Below, in pieces: positions 1-12,682 of a stretch of DNA of 64,000 bases (positions are counted from its first letter, which is position 1; the number at the start of each line of letters is the position of its first letter). The position numbers and the translations under genes were made by a program. Source of the DNA: Nannobrachium achirus (taxonomy: Eukaryota > Chordata > Actinopteri > Myctophiformes > Myctophidae); the NCBI GenBank assembly GCA_963921795.1, contig OY997649.1, forward strand, positions 29,996,055 through 30,060,054, in the 5' to 3' direction. Under the pieces are notes generated by a model. The model saw only the letters and a list, made by a program, of their open reading frames with translations. It was not told where the DNA came from and made no database searches.

Positions 1-124
1 AGTAGATAAAACACCTTCCTGGTGTCATGTGCGGTGTATGAGGTACGTAGATAAAAACACCTTACTGGCATGTGTGAGGCAGGCAGCGAACAGATGTGCA
101 TTGAAAACACCAGCCATTTCTTCC

Positions 125-221
125 AATATAAATTCAGATTAGGCCAACTGCAAAGTGCAAAGAGAAAATCTCCTGGTCAGGACATTTTCTATTTGCAGTT
201 GGTCTAATCTGAATTTATATT
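125..221. repeat. 30-bp-arm inverted repeat
   Basis: The left arm 125-154 (AATATAAATTCAGATTAG...) is complementary to 192-221 with one mismatch, leaving a 37-base loop. It may be a small MITE remnant or a hairpin RNA; nothing else supports transcription. Confidence 0.75.
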
Positions 222-279
222 CATTTAAGATGATCCAGTTCCTGGTGGAGGAAAATGGATGGTGTTTCTCCTTTTGGAG

Positions 280-444
<165 letters not shown>

Positions 445-579
445 GTGGTGCCCTAATATTTGGAGTACAGCCCACTAATGGAAGATAAATGCAGAGTAAA
501 TGGATGACGGCAGACTACGACAATGCCTCACCTGTAATGACACAAGTAATCTCACTGATGTACTATCTGTAGATGAGGG

Positions 580-623
580 GACGCTCGCACGCACGCACGC
601 ACGCGCGGTCGGTCGGTCGGTCC
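580..623. repeat. (GCAC)n then (GGTC)n short tandem repeats
   Basis: A run of GCAC units is followed directly by GGTC units. Confidence 0.85.
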
Positions 624-1469
624 ACTGGTTGGTTAAATGGTTTGGTTGCTGGCAGTTTGCAAATGGAAGTCATTTCTGCATTTGAAGTGGGGGAGATATA
701 GAATGAGGAATGATAACGGAGCGACTGCCCAGGCCTGCAGGAGAAGCACATTTACCTCGGACAACGCAGAAGGAGGAGAGCATGTGCTGCACTTTAGTTC
801 CATTTCCAGGTGGAATAATTTAGAGGCATCAAATGTTCTTACCTTTGAAGCCACCTAAAAGTTAGTTGTTATACAATGTACTAATTCTGTTTTATTGGAT
901 AATAAAGAGATGTGATCTTGTAATAAAGGACATTGGGCAAAGGGACACTTCTAGAATTACATCACATCATTAATCTCTCCCACCACAGGTTTCAGAACAG
1001 GGAAAAAGACCCAAACTTTAACAGCTATACTCTGCTATACTACTATTTCCCCTTGTGCAGGCATCTAGGCTCATATAAACACCTCACACTACTTCCTATA
1101 AGCTGCAAGCAATGTGGGGGATGTACAGATTGAATCTTGTTCTTTGGCTGTGCTTGTTTTAAGTTTAAGGTTGTGCAGTAAGTGATGGTGTAAGGTGGGA
1201 TGACAGGAGTCTCTGTCTGCATCACAATTACAGAAGCAACACAGTCACCCCCTGGGAATGGAGTGGGAGGAAAGCTATAGCTGCCATGTTGGAAGTGGAT
1301 GCTACTGTTTCCTCCAGGAATAAGAACGTCTGGGAGTGCAGGAGAGCTCAGCCTCACAGACGATTGGATCATCAGTGCCATACCACTGGTCTGACGGCCC
1401 TAACAATTTAGATTTCCGTCCCCTTTTGAAACAAGAATTGACACAGTCAATATATAAGCTGGTCAGATG

Positions 1470-1608
1470 GAAAAAAAAATGTTTTTTGAAAAAAAAAAAA
1501 AAAAAAAAAAAGTTTTTTGAAAAAAAAAAAAAAAAAAAAAAAGTTTTTTGAAAAAAAAAAAAAGTTTTGGAAAAAAAAGTTTTTTGGGAAAAAAAAGTTT
1601 TGAAAAAA
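1470..1608. repeat. poly-A blocks punctuated by GTTTTTTG
   Basis: At least five A blocks separated by short GTTTT/GTTTTTTG spacers form a decaying tandem array. The inverted copy is at 55425-55514 with different block lengths, the main difference between the two duplication arms. Confidence 0.85.
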
Positions 1609-1756
1609 CTCGGGCGTGCTCAAACAACAGTAATAACTGCGTATTACCTTACTGTACTTTACTGTACTGTATACTGTACCTCACTGTACTGTACTGTACA
1701 TATTCTGTGTTCTATATCTATGAAGTCTGTGTTCTAGATCTATGAATTTTGTCACT

Positions 1757-1882
<126 letters not shown>

Positions 1883-1889
1883 CTTTTAC

Positions 1890-2132
1890 TTATAACTGAG
1901 TACATCTACAGTGCAGTATTGATACTTTTAAGATACTTTAAAAAAAACAAGTGTAAAACATTTGAGTACTTTTTCCAACAGCTACTTTCCCCCATAGCCT
2001 GGAGGACTCCTGCTAAGTTTGCAGTTGCCTTAGAGCCTATTACTCTATAAATCTATCTGTGATGTCTGATTGTACTAAAACTAGCATGCTTATTAGGCAG
2101 TAGTGGGAAAAGTACTCGCATTCTTTACTTAA
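1890..2132. repeat. AAGTA-rich interspersed repeat, split by the TTAA insertion
   Basis: Contains TTGAGTACTTTTTCCAACAG and TGGGAAAAGTACTCGC. It resumes at 7555 after the 5.4-kb insertion. The family recurs at 18500, 26700, 52620, 57225 and 63730. Confidence 0.6.
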
Positions 2133-3401
2133 AGGGGAGCTCCGGTCGTTTTCAAGGGCTTTTGTAACCCCATATTATCATATTCTAACTTGGAAAACAA
2201 AAAAGAAATTTATTTTTGTGGTACATTTCCATTTTTTGGGAAACGCGAAGCTATGACCTCACTTCCTACAGCACCAACCTCACTTCCTCCAGCACCCATA
2301 ATCCTTTGCGCAAGCAGCGCTTGGAGAAGAGAGCCAAAGCTAAGCTAACAGCGTAACCATAATAACATCCTCGCTGCGTTGCTGTTTTAGTTTGTTTGTT
2401 GCTGTTGGTTGGAAGTCACGTAGTAAGAAGATGGGATGTTATGACCGCAGTGATGCTGAGCAGTTGTAGAAGTTTTGAAACGTGTGCAACTGTGTCGGTG
2501 AAACAACATGGCATTGTTGTTTTACCGTGGTGTTATGATTGAATGAAGCCGAGCGACGGAGCGAGCCCCGGGTGCTGCTGCTGCCTGCAGAACGATGGGA
2601 CATGAATCTGCGGTTGTGTAGTGATTAGTAAACATTTCACAACAGATGACTTCCACCGAGATGTAATGGCAGGATTGATGGACACAATGCAAAGCTAAAT
2701 GTCCCTTGTAAAGCAGAACATAGGTATGTACTGTATGTTTGGAATTAAAATGCCACTCTACGAAACATAATGTATAATGTACAAGCAAAGGTTGCAACTT
2801 GATTCATGTTTGTAACACTTATTTTGTTGTCATCTCTTGTCTTTAGAATCATCCATCTAATGGGTGGAGAGGCTTCATATCAAGGTGTATTCTTTCAAGA
2901 GGTAGGACTACTTTTAGGCTATTGTTATTGCTAGCGATGCTAATCTTTAGCCTGTAACAGCAGTGCGGTTCCAACATTAATGTAAATGTGCGGGGCACCC
3001 AAAAGTGGTGAGATAAAAGTCAACAGAGGGGACTGTATTATAATGTATATGAATCGACAAACAACCCCTCCCCCAGTGGCTGCACAGTAATTATGATGTA
3101 ACGTGAGCTATTATAAAAGATGATGATGATGATGATACTACACTCTGATTCCTAGTGTAGGCAACCAAACGTTGGGTACTTACAACTGTGAAGTGTGTGA
3201 ATCACTAGAATATATTTTATTCAGACAAACTCATAAACAAACTGAATCCACATAACTCCATTAAAACACATAGCAGTACTGTAACACTCCCCTTCCCTCA
3301 TTGACCATACATGAAGCTAGATCGCATTGTTTTTTTTTTAAATGTTTTTTACTGATGTGCGTGGTCTAAATGTTATTGTTTTCTAGATTGATATTGCTAT
3401 G

Positions 3402-4061
3402 TAGCCGCAAATTGCAACACTAGATTTTTTATAATCGGATGAATCTAGGGTTGCAATACCTCCCATAGGCAGCCAATGCATCAAAACAGTTTTTTGCTAT
3501 CTGATTGTATTAAACGACTTCAAACTCAGCAATATTGCGGCTCTATGGAAAGCTTGGAATTTACTCTTGCTATCTGCAAAGTGTTTGTTTCTGAAAAATC
3601 CACTGTATAATTGTTATGATTTATTTTCTGTCAAGAAATCCGAGCAGACATGGTTTATTTTCTAAGTGTTGAACTTCGGAAGCGCTCGTCTTTTATAACG
3701 CCATGTCCCGCTGCCTCCTGCATAATGTGACATTTAGAACCAGGTGGTCACAGGACCGTTGAGGGATTTTCCACGAGCGCATCCAAACTCCAGGATTTAG
3801 AAAAAATTATCACCTGAAGCAAATTTCTTGGATAGAAAGTTGCTCCTAACATGTATACTGTGGATTTTTATGAAACAAACACTTTGCAGATAGAAAGAGT
3901 AAATTCCAAGCTTTCCATAGAGCCACAATATTGGTGAGTTTGAAGTCGTTTAATACAATCAGATAGCAAAAAACTGTTTTGATGCATTGGATCCCTATGG
4001 GAGGTATTGCAACCCTAGATTCATCCGATTATAAAAAATCTAGTGTTGCAATTTGCGGCTA
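3402..4061. mobile_element. 660-bp foldback MITE with 9-bp target duplication (MULE-like)
   Basis: Arms of about 215 bp starting TAGCCGCAAATTGCAACAC are inverted at 4061 back to about 3850, enclosing a loop with GC-richer sequence. The direct repeat ATTGCTATG flanks it exactly at 3393-3401 and 4062-4070. A 9-bp duplication with long inverted repeats fits Mutator-like elements; Merlin is an alternative. No coding frame. Confidence 0.82.
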
Positions 4062-5196
4062 ATTGCTATGCATTTGTTATATTGTTGTTGATGTACTGAC
4101 ATTATCCTATTATATTGATATACTGTATTACCTGCTTATTGTACATCGCTTTGGATTAAAATCTGCTAAATGCCTAAATTGTAATCATCCAGCACTTTTG
4201 CCAGTTACTTTTTATTCTTTTGTACTACACTGTTTTATAAAGTAGGGTTTAAACTTACAAACAAAAAACTGTTTAAATATGGAGATAAGAGGTTTGTGCC
4301 CGAGAGCAACCCCCCAACATTACATGAAATATGTAACATGGTAAAATGCAGTGTTACTGTTGTTAGCTTATAGATCTGTTCTTTTTTTTTTTGCAAACTG
4401 GTTTAGGATTCTCATTATTGCATGGTGTGATTACTAGAAATGGGGTAAAAGCTATGGCAACATTTTGAAATGTCATTGTAAAAAATCTGTGTACCCTGAA
4501 ACATTTTTCCTCCTCTTTGTCTATAATTGCATAAGGTGCTGACACATCACATAATCCACCGTCCAAGATGATGTCCATAGCAGTCCTGCGGGAAGACAGC
4601 GGTACAACTGTCTACATCGCCCTCTGAAGAGATGCCGTAGAAGAAGCAGCTTACAAGGAACTCCCAGGAATATTATTTACTCTCTCGATTCATACAGCAA
4701 TGTGATCTAATTTTTTTATATTAGACTACTCTAAAGCCTCTTTCAACTCTAATGTTGCCTCGCCTGTGCTCTGTACACCCAGTAATAAGCTTGTTATTTT
4801 AATAAGTCAAATTGGGAAATAAGATAAAAGTGAGAGAATAATTTTCCAAATCCTAGGGAGAAAAATAATCATTTACAAGAATCGTGCTGCCCTTCTGCAG
4901 ATATAAGTGTCTGCTAAATTTCTAAATTAGATCAGCTAACACAGGGAACATGTCAGAACCCTAAAACATCCGGGACAACCATGTCCTTGCTCTGGTCGAG
5001 AGTGTGCGCTGCTCAACCCATTTTCAGTATTGGCTACAGCACAAACTATTAGAATAACGGTTTCAATTTCAGGTGGACTACACACTAAAAAGGCTAATAA
5101 AAACAATATATAACATCATGAGCTTTTTGGTTTCATCCTTGCAATCTGTCATGAAAATATGTATTTACCGGTAATATATTATTTGCTGGAGTAGAG

Positions 5197-5363
5197 CAGT
5201 GGTTCTTACTCTGGCGTCCCTGCAACAATCATATTTGAACTGGGGACCCCCCACCCTGATAAGCACTTAGACTGTAGGAGTTGATTCCGTTCCACAGATA
5301 AATATTGTGAAACTAGCCGATCTACAAGCTCAAACTCCCAGACTCAAAGGTTGAGAACCACTG
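5197..5363. mobile_element. short hAT-type MITE (CAGTGGTTCT family)
   Basis: The ends CAGTGGTTCTTACTCTGG and CAAAGGTTGAGAACCACTG are inverted repeats. Flanks gagtagag and gactacag agree at 6 of 8 positions, as expected for an aged 8-bp duplication. A half copy of the GATCTACAAGC hairpin lies at 5309-5333. Confidence 0.65.
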
Positions 5364-5767
5364 GACTACAGTAATGCTCAGAAACAGAAGTACTTGCCAC
5401 TGTGTTTGTTACATTGTACTGTGTTTACTGTGTTACAAATGGCAGGTTCACACAGCACTCCATACTGTGTACATTATATTTCTTACAAGTAAAAACAGAA
5501 AAGAAGGAAAATCAAATGTATTGAATCTATTTTATTATCTATTATGACAAGGATCATAGAAATGTTCACATCTCTATGCATTTGTTATGTATAATACAAT
5601 ATAATGATGCCAGGGTAAGAAGACGTCGACTCTCCACTTGCGACGACTCTCCAGGACACTCCAAACGATACCGCAGTGCCTGCAGTGAGAAGAAGAAAAT
5701 ACTGTAACATGTTGCATTGTCTTTGTCACACAAACGGTTCATCGCCATGGCAGCTTATCGTGTACAT

Positions 5768-6147
5768 CAGGGTCTGCAACCTTTTACAAATGAAAAGTGC
5801 CATGGTTTTATTTTTTTAGATAGTGTGCCATGTCAACATGAATTTTAATGACAAGCCATCATAAGTGTGGACATTTTGATTGGAAGGACATAACAATCAT
5901 TAGACTCTGAGCAATAAGTCACTTATCTCCCAGACTCCCTCCCCAGTCAGAGTTCATAGCTTTAATGAATGTAGAATTATATGCAGGATGTCATTTGCTG
6001 CAAATTAGGTGACTTAATTTAATTTACCATGTTTAAAATATATATTTGAAATAAAAATCCTGTCTCACACTTCTGCCAGTGTGCCAGTGATCACCCCCCC
6101 CCCCCTGTGCCAATGTTGGCACTCGTGCCTAAGGTTGCCTAGCCCTG
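5768..6147. mobile_element. hAT-like MITE (CAGGGTCTGCAACC ends)
   Basis: The terminal inverted repeats CAGGGTCTGCAACCTT and AAGGTTGCCTAGCCCTG enclose AT-rich sequence and a C run at 6096-6106. No clean target duplication is visible, so the superfamily is inferred from the termini. Confidence 0.6.
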
Positions 6148-6369
6148 GTTTTTGTCATGGACATACAAATATTAAATATGACCAGAGACAGATCTGCTAG
6201 CCCTAAATATTAGCCTACTAGTGCTGTTCTCAGTGTGTTGAGGGACCTTCAGTTGAAGATGGTTCAAATGGATCACAGGTCTATTTTCTGAGAGCAGTGG
6301 TGTAAGCAGTGCTTGTAAAATGTTGAGGCTTTTGTACTTTGAATAATTTCCAGCTTTCTGTACTGGTAC

Positions 6370-6790
6370 TTGACTCGAGCTCGAATCCAAATATAGTACT
6401 TGTACACCATTACAATCATTTGAAAACTTGAGTTACTTTGCACATAAATGATTATATTATAAAACCTAATTAATCAACTTTAGCCCTATTTTATATCCAG
6501 GCTATTTGAAAATAGACGATCTACAAGCTCACAATGTGTTGATGCGATGTGTTGTGAGTTTGTGGATCTGCCATTTTCAAACATTTTGTACTTTTAAAGT
6601 ATATTTTGATGCCAATACTTTAGTACTTTTACTTCTTACAGAACGTTTTCTATATTGCAGTATTGATAGCCTACTTTTACTCAAGTATCTTAGTCCTTTT
6701 TCCATCTCTGTCAGAGTGTAGACCTACAAATGGGACCAAATAGACCCATAGGAGGTACTGGAAAATAAAAGTTTTGAGAGCCACTGTACT
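6370..6790. repeat. AAGTAC-rich teleost interspersed repeat with hairpin
   Basis: Pieces such as GTACTTTTAAAGTATATTTT and GATGCCAATACTTTAGTAC recur near 8525, 26800, 53935 and 57270. The GATCTACAAGC hairpin (6508-6579) sits within it. Non-coding. Confidence 0.6.
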
Positions 6791-7370
6791 AGTGGACTCC
6801 TAATGTGAAATACATAGTAAAATCAGTGCCATCATACATATTTTAAAGTAAACTTAGGCCTACAGACTTTACATTCTGTAATTGGGATTAATATAGGAAT
6901 GTGCATGCCAGGACACATTGATGATGACACTCACATACACAAATAAATTATACATGAATGAAACATACCATTGGGTCTCGGTTGTCTCTTCCAGTTCAAC
7001 TTGGGGATCCTAGCAGCATGGAGCAGTAGTCACAACAAACGGGCAGAATAACTTGGGTGCAGAGAATGGTCCTATGACAGTGTGTATGATGTTAGCTTAG
7101 TGGAGTCCCAGCTGGCAGAGAGACGCCTCGTCTTTTCTCTCTGGTTCACGTCGCTGCTTTTTTTTTTTTTTTCTTCCTTCTTCTAATGTAATGCATAGCC
7201 TACTCCAGTTCATATAAAAAGTAGTTCTACCGAAGATTCTGCCAGCAAGTCCCTATGTCAGTAGAAAACATGTCTGAAACAAGTAACAACCATACTGTTG
7301 TTGCTAACTAGCGTTCACGCTACGGCAACCACACCGGGTCAAATCCTACTGTAGTTTCTGCAGCTACAAC

Positions 7371-7444
7371 GGCCTCCCACCACGTACGTCATAGCCAGGC
7401 GTTCCATTGGCCGAATCAGTCTATGACGTACGTGGTAGTAAGGC
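7371..7444. repeat. hairpin with ACGTACGTCATAG arms
   Basis: CCACGTACGTCATAG at 7378-7393 is inverted as CTATGACGTACGTGG about 26 bases later, and the outer GGCC also pairs. It lies in the subterminal part of the 5.4-kb TTAA insert. Confidence 0.7.
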
Positions 7445-8824
7445 CCCCTACTGTCCACAGAACAGTAATGTAAGGAAATAGACGCGTTTTAGCATGAACG
7501 TAGTTGACTAAAAGAACACAGACTTGGTTGAAAACCGGCGAACCACTCCTTTAAGTATCATGCAATACTGCAATGTCAGTGGAAGTCTTGTATTCAAAAT
7601 GTAGGATACTTGAGTACAAGTATAAAAAGTATTTGTATTAAAATGTACCAAAAGCAGAAAGTACGCATTATGCAGAACTTAATGTAACCAAGGTGTTCAA
7701 ATAAGTGTATTGATTGTAGGCATTTTCCAAAATCTTGTGGTATTTCACTGCTACATATCGTTCTAAATATATGCTTTCTTGTCATTTAGTACAATGAATG
7801 TGTTACCGTGTCTCTAGAAATGTGCTCATTATTGGTGAAGATACTAACTGTAATTCTCAAAGACTCGCATTGGTTCATTCAGCACATCGTTTTTGCTCTG
7901 TTTCATTTGATATTAAAATGCAACTCGAATTAATCTACTGTGTGGACACTGATCAGATGACAGGAAGAAGCAGCTCATCAATGAATGTACTTTGTGTTGC
8001 TTTTGTAAATTGTGTAGGGTACGATATTTTCATGACTTCACACCAAAGCCCATATCATGGTCATAGAGTTAAATCATTGACAACTTGCATACTCGTTCAG
8101 TTCATATGTTAATGCAGATGGTATGCAGATGGTGTGACACATCACCTACTACAGCCTACAACGATGCCCAGGGCAACACTGCATATTGTCTATAAATGGC
8201 TCACAGTTTAAATAACGTACGGTTTATTTGGACAATCATCTGTAACAGATGAAGTATAATTAAATACGACGTGATTAACGTTTGTTTGACATCCTCATCA
8301 CAATTACATTGGATGCATCGCGTTGATTAAAGTGAATGGCTGCTATAGTTTTGCTAGTTTTCATCACCTAATCACCTTCCTTTCATAACCTAATCTCTAC
8401 GTTTAGAATTGAAAGAAAAATAATGTTAATGTTAGTATGAAGCTAATTATAAAGCTTAAATGGATGATGATGTCAACAATGACTTGTGAAAATCAAAGAA
8501 TGATAACCGATCTACAAGCAATCATACAAACATTTTGTACTTTGATGCCAATACTTTTGTACTTTTACTCAAGTATAGACCTCTCTTTTCTTCTGTTTCA
8601 TTTATCACAAGCAGGCTGGCCACAGGCACCGGCTCAGTGTGAAGGAATGGTGCTCCCTGCTGGACAAAATATTTCATTACAGCAGTACAGGTCTGGCTCC
8701 CAATCATGAGCTCGGTGACCATGTGACATGGACAGCCAATCGGCAAATAGGTCCCCTAGGTCCCCTGAATGTCTCAGGACAATGTAATCTGTTTAAAGAG
8801 CTGGTCCTGCTGACCAGCTAAAAA

Positions 8825-9850
8825 CTCCCCATCAGACTAAAAGCCCATTAGTCTGACGGCCCATTGTCCAGACTACAAAAGCCCCCTGCCCAAATATACA
8901 CACTCCCTAGAATTTTTCACGATTCAAGATTTTTATTTGTTACATCTCATATACGAGTACACGAGTAAATATCCTTGGTATCAGTTCCGGATGGTGCTGC
9001 ATGGTATAGAAGGCAACCGAGTGCAAAGCAGTTGCACGTGCGGAAGATACCATAGCACCAGGTGTTGAAATCAGCCCAGCCCCTGCCCAGCGGAAGATAG
9101 GGCCCTGGGGTGGCACGTTTGCCAAAAATGGCAGATCTACAAGTTCATAATCATGACATTGATTTGAATCGCCCAGCCCTATGTTTTGTATTTTGTGAAA
9201 TACACCATTTCATTCAAAATACAAATTTGACATTTCTAGCCAACAGGCAGGCACGCACTGATATTAAGATACTAGGGGCAAAAGACGACAGAGGTAGCCT
9301 AATCGGAACACCTAACCATGAATAATGTCCGACAATAAATGGCAGGGCTCATCAACATCAGGAAATCTCTCCATCAAAGCATAGCAGATTTAATCCACAA
9401 CAGTATTGTCAGTGAGTATTGTAGCCCAGATCATGCCGTGTGCCTAGATAAAAAGAAGTCAAAGGTCCAACCATCCGTCCTCTCCCTCTCACAGTGTGAT
9501 ATCATCTGAGAAGTGCAGTCTGAGTCATTCTCTGACACACACATGTAGAGCTTTAAAAATAGAACCAACTGGATAAGAGCACAAACAGTGTTACTCAGGA
9601 AAGTAATATGTTACTTATTATATATTACTCCTTAAAAAGTAATAATATCATCATTTATTTTACATCACCAGCAATATGGTATAATATTACTGTTTTGGCA
9701 GAGTAATCCCTTACACTACTCGTTACTGGGTAAAGTAATACTATTACAGTAATATATTACAAGTAACTAATTACTGCCCAACAATGAGCATAAAGATGTA
9801 CTACCATGCACATAAAAATACATACATACGGTAGCAACATCTGTTGCCAC
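8825..9850. other. non-coding stretch with hairpin remnant
   Basis: No convincing exon. A half hairpin (ggcagatctacaag) lies at 9121-9150 and short TATTAC-rich repeats at 9600-9770. Confidence 0.5.
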
Positions 9851-9921
9851 AAACACACACACACACGCGTCGCACACACACGCACGCACGCACGCACACA
9901 CACACACACGCATGCGCACGT

Positions 9922-9993
<72 letters not shown>
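9851..9993. repeat. (CA)n with CGCA interruptions
   Basis: A mixed AC/CGCACG tract followed by a pure (AC)n run of about 35 units. Confidence 0.95.
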
Positions 9994-9995
<2 letters not shown>

Positions 9996-10747
9996 CTCCT
10001 AGCCATGGCATTGTCTTAGCACACAGTCACACACAAATAAATGCACACTTGCATACACATGTAGGTACAGTATGTCTGTATACAAACCCTTAAAGACAGA
10101 AATATAACAGAAGCAGAGATGTCACCTACAAAAAGTTAGGATGTATCATTTCATGGTTAATTAATACCAGATTAATTGGGAGCTAATTGCATGGTAATTT
10201 GATTAATGAAGAACCAGTTGTATGTGGCAGTTTGATGATGGCAGTGAATTGTGATGTGCTATTAAAAAGAAGCAGGATCGGTGACTGCGTTTCTTTTTGG
10301 ATTTGCCTTTTATTTATTCAAAGCTATACAATACATACTCAGGGGTTAAAGTTCTCAGTCCTGGGGACTGATTTCAGTCTTGAGGATTCCATAGGAGCTA
10401 TTTCTGAGATCAGTGCAGATCCGCAAAATAATAAACTATAACTAAAAAGCATTTTTTATTTCAAGATATGAGTATTTGCATTGGCCAGACTAGCATAGAA
10501 TACAACAGAACTTCAGAAGATACTTCTATAAATTGGCACACACACAGAACCTCAGGGAAACACCTCAAATATTGGTGTACGCTGCGCAAGCCACGTTTCA
10601 AAAATCACATATTTGGGACATGGTCTGAAAATAAATTTCAGTCTTGGGATTTCTTTTGGCTTTAACCCCTGCATACTGTAGACAGAGAAATACAACACAA
10701 ACTGTTTATGCTATTATATAACAACACTGCAACACGATGTTGTGATA

Positions 10748-11475
10748 TACCAGTAAGACTCCCTAATCGGGAGATAAGCGACCGTCAGGTCGCAGAGTGA
10801 TTTTAGGGCAAAATGTATAGGAGCAGTGTCCAAAAATGTGTTTGAAAAAATCGGCCAGATGGTGGCGCTATATGGGACAGATCCATGTTGATGACATGAG
10901 TGTAGACATACTGTGTACCGATTTGCGTGATTTTAGGGCAAAATCTGTAGGAGCAGTGTCCAAAAATGTGTTTAAAAAAATGGGCCTGATGGTGGCGCTA
11001 TATGGGACAGATTCATGTTGACGTCTCTCTTGGCGCAGCCGAGGCGTACGCGTGGTTACCGGCCCCGGCTCTCCCGGTCGCTCCTAGCCCGAGTTACGGC
11101 ATTTTATGTGTGCTGCAGTGGCGGGGGTCATCCACTAGGGGCATCCATTCTGGAGCACCAGGAGTCGGTGGTGAGCAACGGAGGAATTCCCCGTGAACAG
11201 CCCCGTTTGGGTGGTCATTTGGTCATTTTTGCACTTTTTGGTGGCGGTGGAAGGGGGTCCCCGGGGGTCCCTGGAGCTCCGGCGGTCCCTGGTGGGGTGG
11301 AGGTTGTGGATTGGCAGGCAAGGAGTGTGTGTGCAAAGTTTGGCATGGATTGGGGTAACGGTGGCGGAGATATGAGTTGGGGAAAAGTGTGACATGACGG
11401 ACAGACTGACAGACTGACTGACAGACAGCCGGTGGAGGTTTTGGTAGTAACTGCGACCTGACGGTCGCAATTAAA
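10748..11475 (+). repeat. GGTCGC-hairpin repeat, copy A
   Basis: It starts TACCAGTAAGACTCCC, continues through a GCGACC...GGTCGC hairpin, and ends GCGACCTGACGGTCGC near 11475. Inside are two tandem copies of a unit of about 125 bp containing GGTGGCGCTATATGGGACAG (10800-10925 and 10928-11020), then a GC-rich block and a GACA/GACT stretch. Related copies are at 46474-47180, 47160-47951 and 59538-60399. It is a non-coding interspersed element with hairpin ends rather than ordinary inverted repeats; its class is unknown to me. Confidence 0.75.
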
Positions 11476-11542
11476 CTAAGCATATGACAACACTGTATTA
11501 ATACAGTATACAACTATGCGATGATGTGGTGTCATATACTGT

Positions 11543-11556
11543 ACTTTAAGACTGAA

Positions 11557-11608
<52 letters not shown>
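11543..11608. repeat. (GACA)n microsatellite
   Basis: About 15 perfect AGAC units. Confidence 0.95.
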
Positions 11609-11609
<1 letters not shown>

Positions 11610-11734
11610 TGTATGTATTGAATTCAGGTGTTGTAGCAGCTAAAGGCAAATGTAAAATATCTGCAAGGAACTGTTCATGTGCATATAAGAAATTTCCAAT
11701 GTATTTTGGCTAGGACTCCGTTACACATTCATAG

Positions 11735-12134
11735 TAGGGATGGGACGATAAGCGATATTATCGTATATTAATTTGTGATAAAAAACACTCACGATAATCG
11801 TATCGTGGAGATTTCATTTATCGTGATATCGTCCTCCGTCATGCACTGGGATCAATTCACCTTTTATTTGCTGAGCTGCATATCCGGTACCACTTAAACC
11901 CTCTAGAATTGGTAAAAGGTATTTATAATATACGTAATTACTAATTGATAGTCTTTTTTTTTTCACTCTCTATCAAATGTCTTTGCCAAAAAATAGCTGA
12001 TCTACAAGCTCACAGAGCTTGTAGATCTGCTATTTTTTGGCAAATGTTCCGCCCAAGGATAATGGATTTTGATTATCACAATTTCTTTTGTCACAATAAT
12101 CGTGATATGACATTTTCATATCGTCCCATCCCTA
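11735..12134. mobile_element. hAT-type MITE, TAGGGATGGG family, copy 1
   Basis: Inverted ends TAGGGATGGGACGATA and TATCGTCCCATCCCTA. The exact 8-bp target duplication ATTCATAG lies at 11727-11734 and 12135-12142. The interior contains the GATCTACAAGC hairpin at 11982-12044. At the point where copy 2 (48598-49488) has a TTAA insertion, this copy has the empty site. Confidence 0.9.
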
Positions 12135-12142
12135 ATTCATAG

Positions 12143-12682
12143 TGCATTTGCACACATTCACCCCAGGATGCTACCCTGCACATCCCACCGTCTAATCCCC
12201 ACAGTTGGAGATTTCCACCCCACTGGAATGATTGGAGGTCAAATACCTTCTCCAAGGACACGTTCCTCTACATATATACAGTACAGTACAGTACAGTACA
12301 GTGTGCACAGTACTGTAGCAATTTAAATTGGCTCGGTTTATCTGAATATTGGAGACTGTATGTGGATTCATGATAACCTCAGCAATATACAGATTAGTCC
12401 GCCTTCTACAATGATTTTGTCCCAGAGGACCTTATGGTTGGGGTTTAAAATAATATATTTTATAATTTGATGATTGCCTTTGTTGCTGCTTAAACGTCAC
12501 CTCACCTCTGTAATTTAATTCATGAAACAATTACAGCTGCTGTCACTGTGTGTGGGGAGATGGGACTATCGGTATTAAACTATGAAATTAAACAAACATG
12601 TTTAGCCAGGCATCGTCTATCTAACTTTAGTTAACTTGGAAAGTTGGCACATACTACTACTAGTAGAGGAGCCTATCAATTT
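12143..12682. other. no gene seen
   Basis: AT-rich, with a GTACA tandem tract at 12282-12303. Nothing else recognised. Confidence 0.5.

Larger units (their letters stand above)
2133..7554. mobile_element. 5.4-kb insertion with TTAA target duplication
   Basis: Flanked by TTAA at 2129-2132 and 7551-7554. The other duplication arm has the same flanks joined at one TTAA, so the limits are exact. The ends are imperfect inverted repeats: AGGGGAGCTCCGGTCGTTTT on the left and, read inward from the right, AGGAGTGGTTCGCCGGTTTT. TTAA duplication fits piggyBac-like (or Kolobok-like) transposons. I see no transposase frame. It carries its own nested insertions (3402-4061, 5197-5363, 5768-6147, and an AAGTA-rich repeat with a hairpin at 6508-6579), so it is non-autonomous and not new. 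Confidence 0.88.

Noticed and set aside
11015-11392. 125-codon frame with a similar frame in the related repeat at 59633-60037 (shared RLSRSLLA..VTAFYV)
   Set aside because: Both lie in GC-rich interiors of a non-coding repeat, gaps between the copies do not keep frame, and no domain is recognisable.
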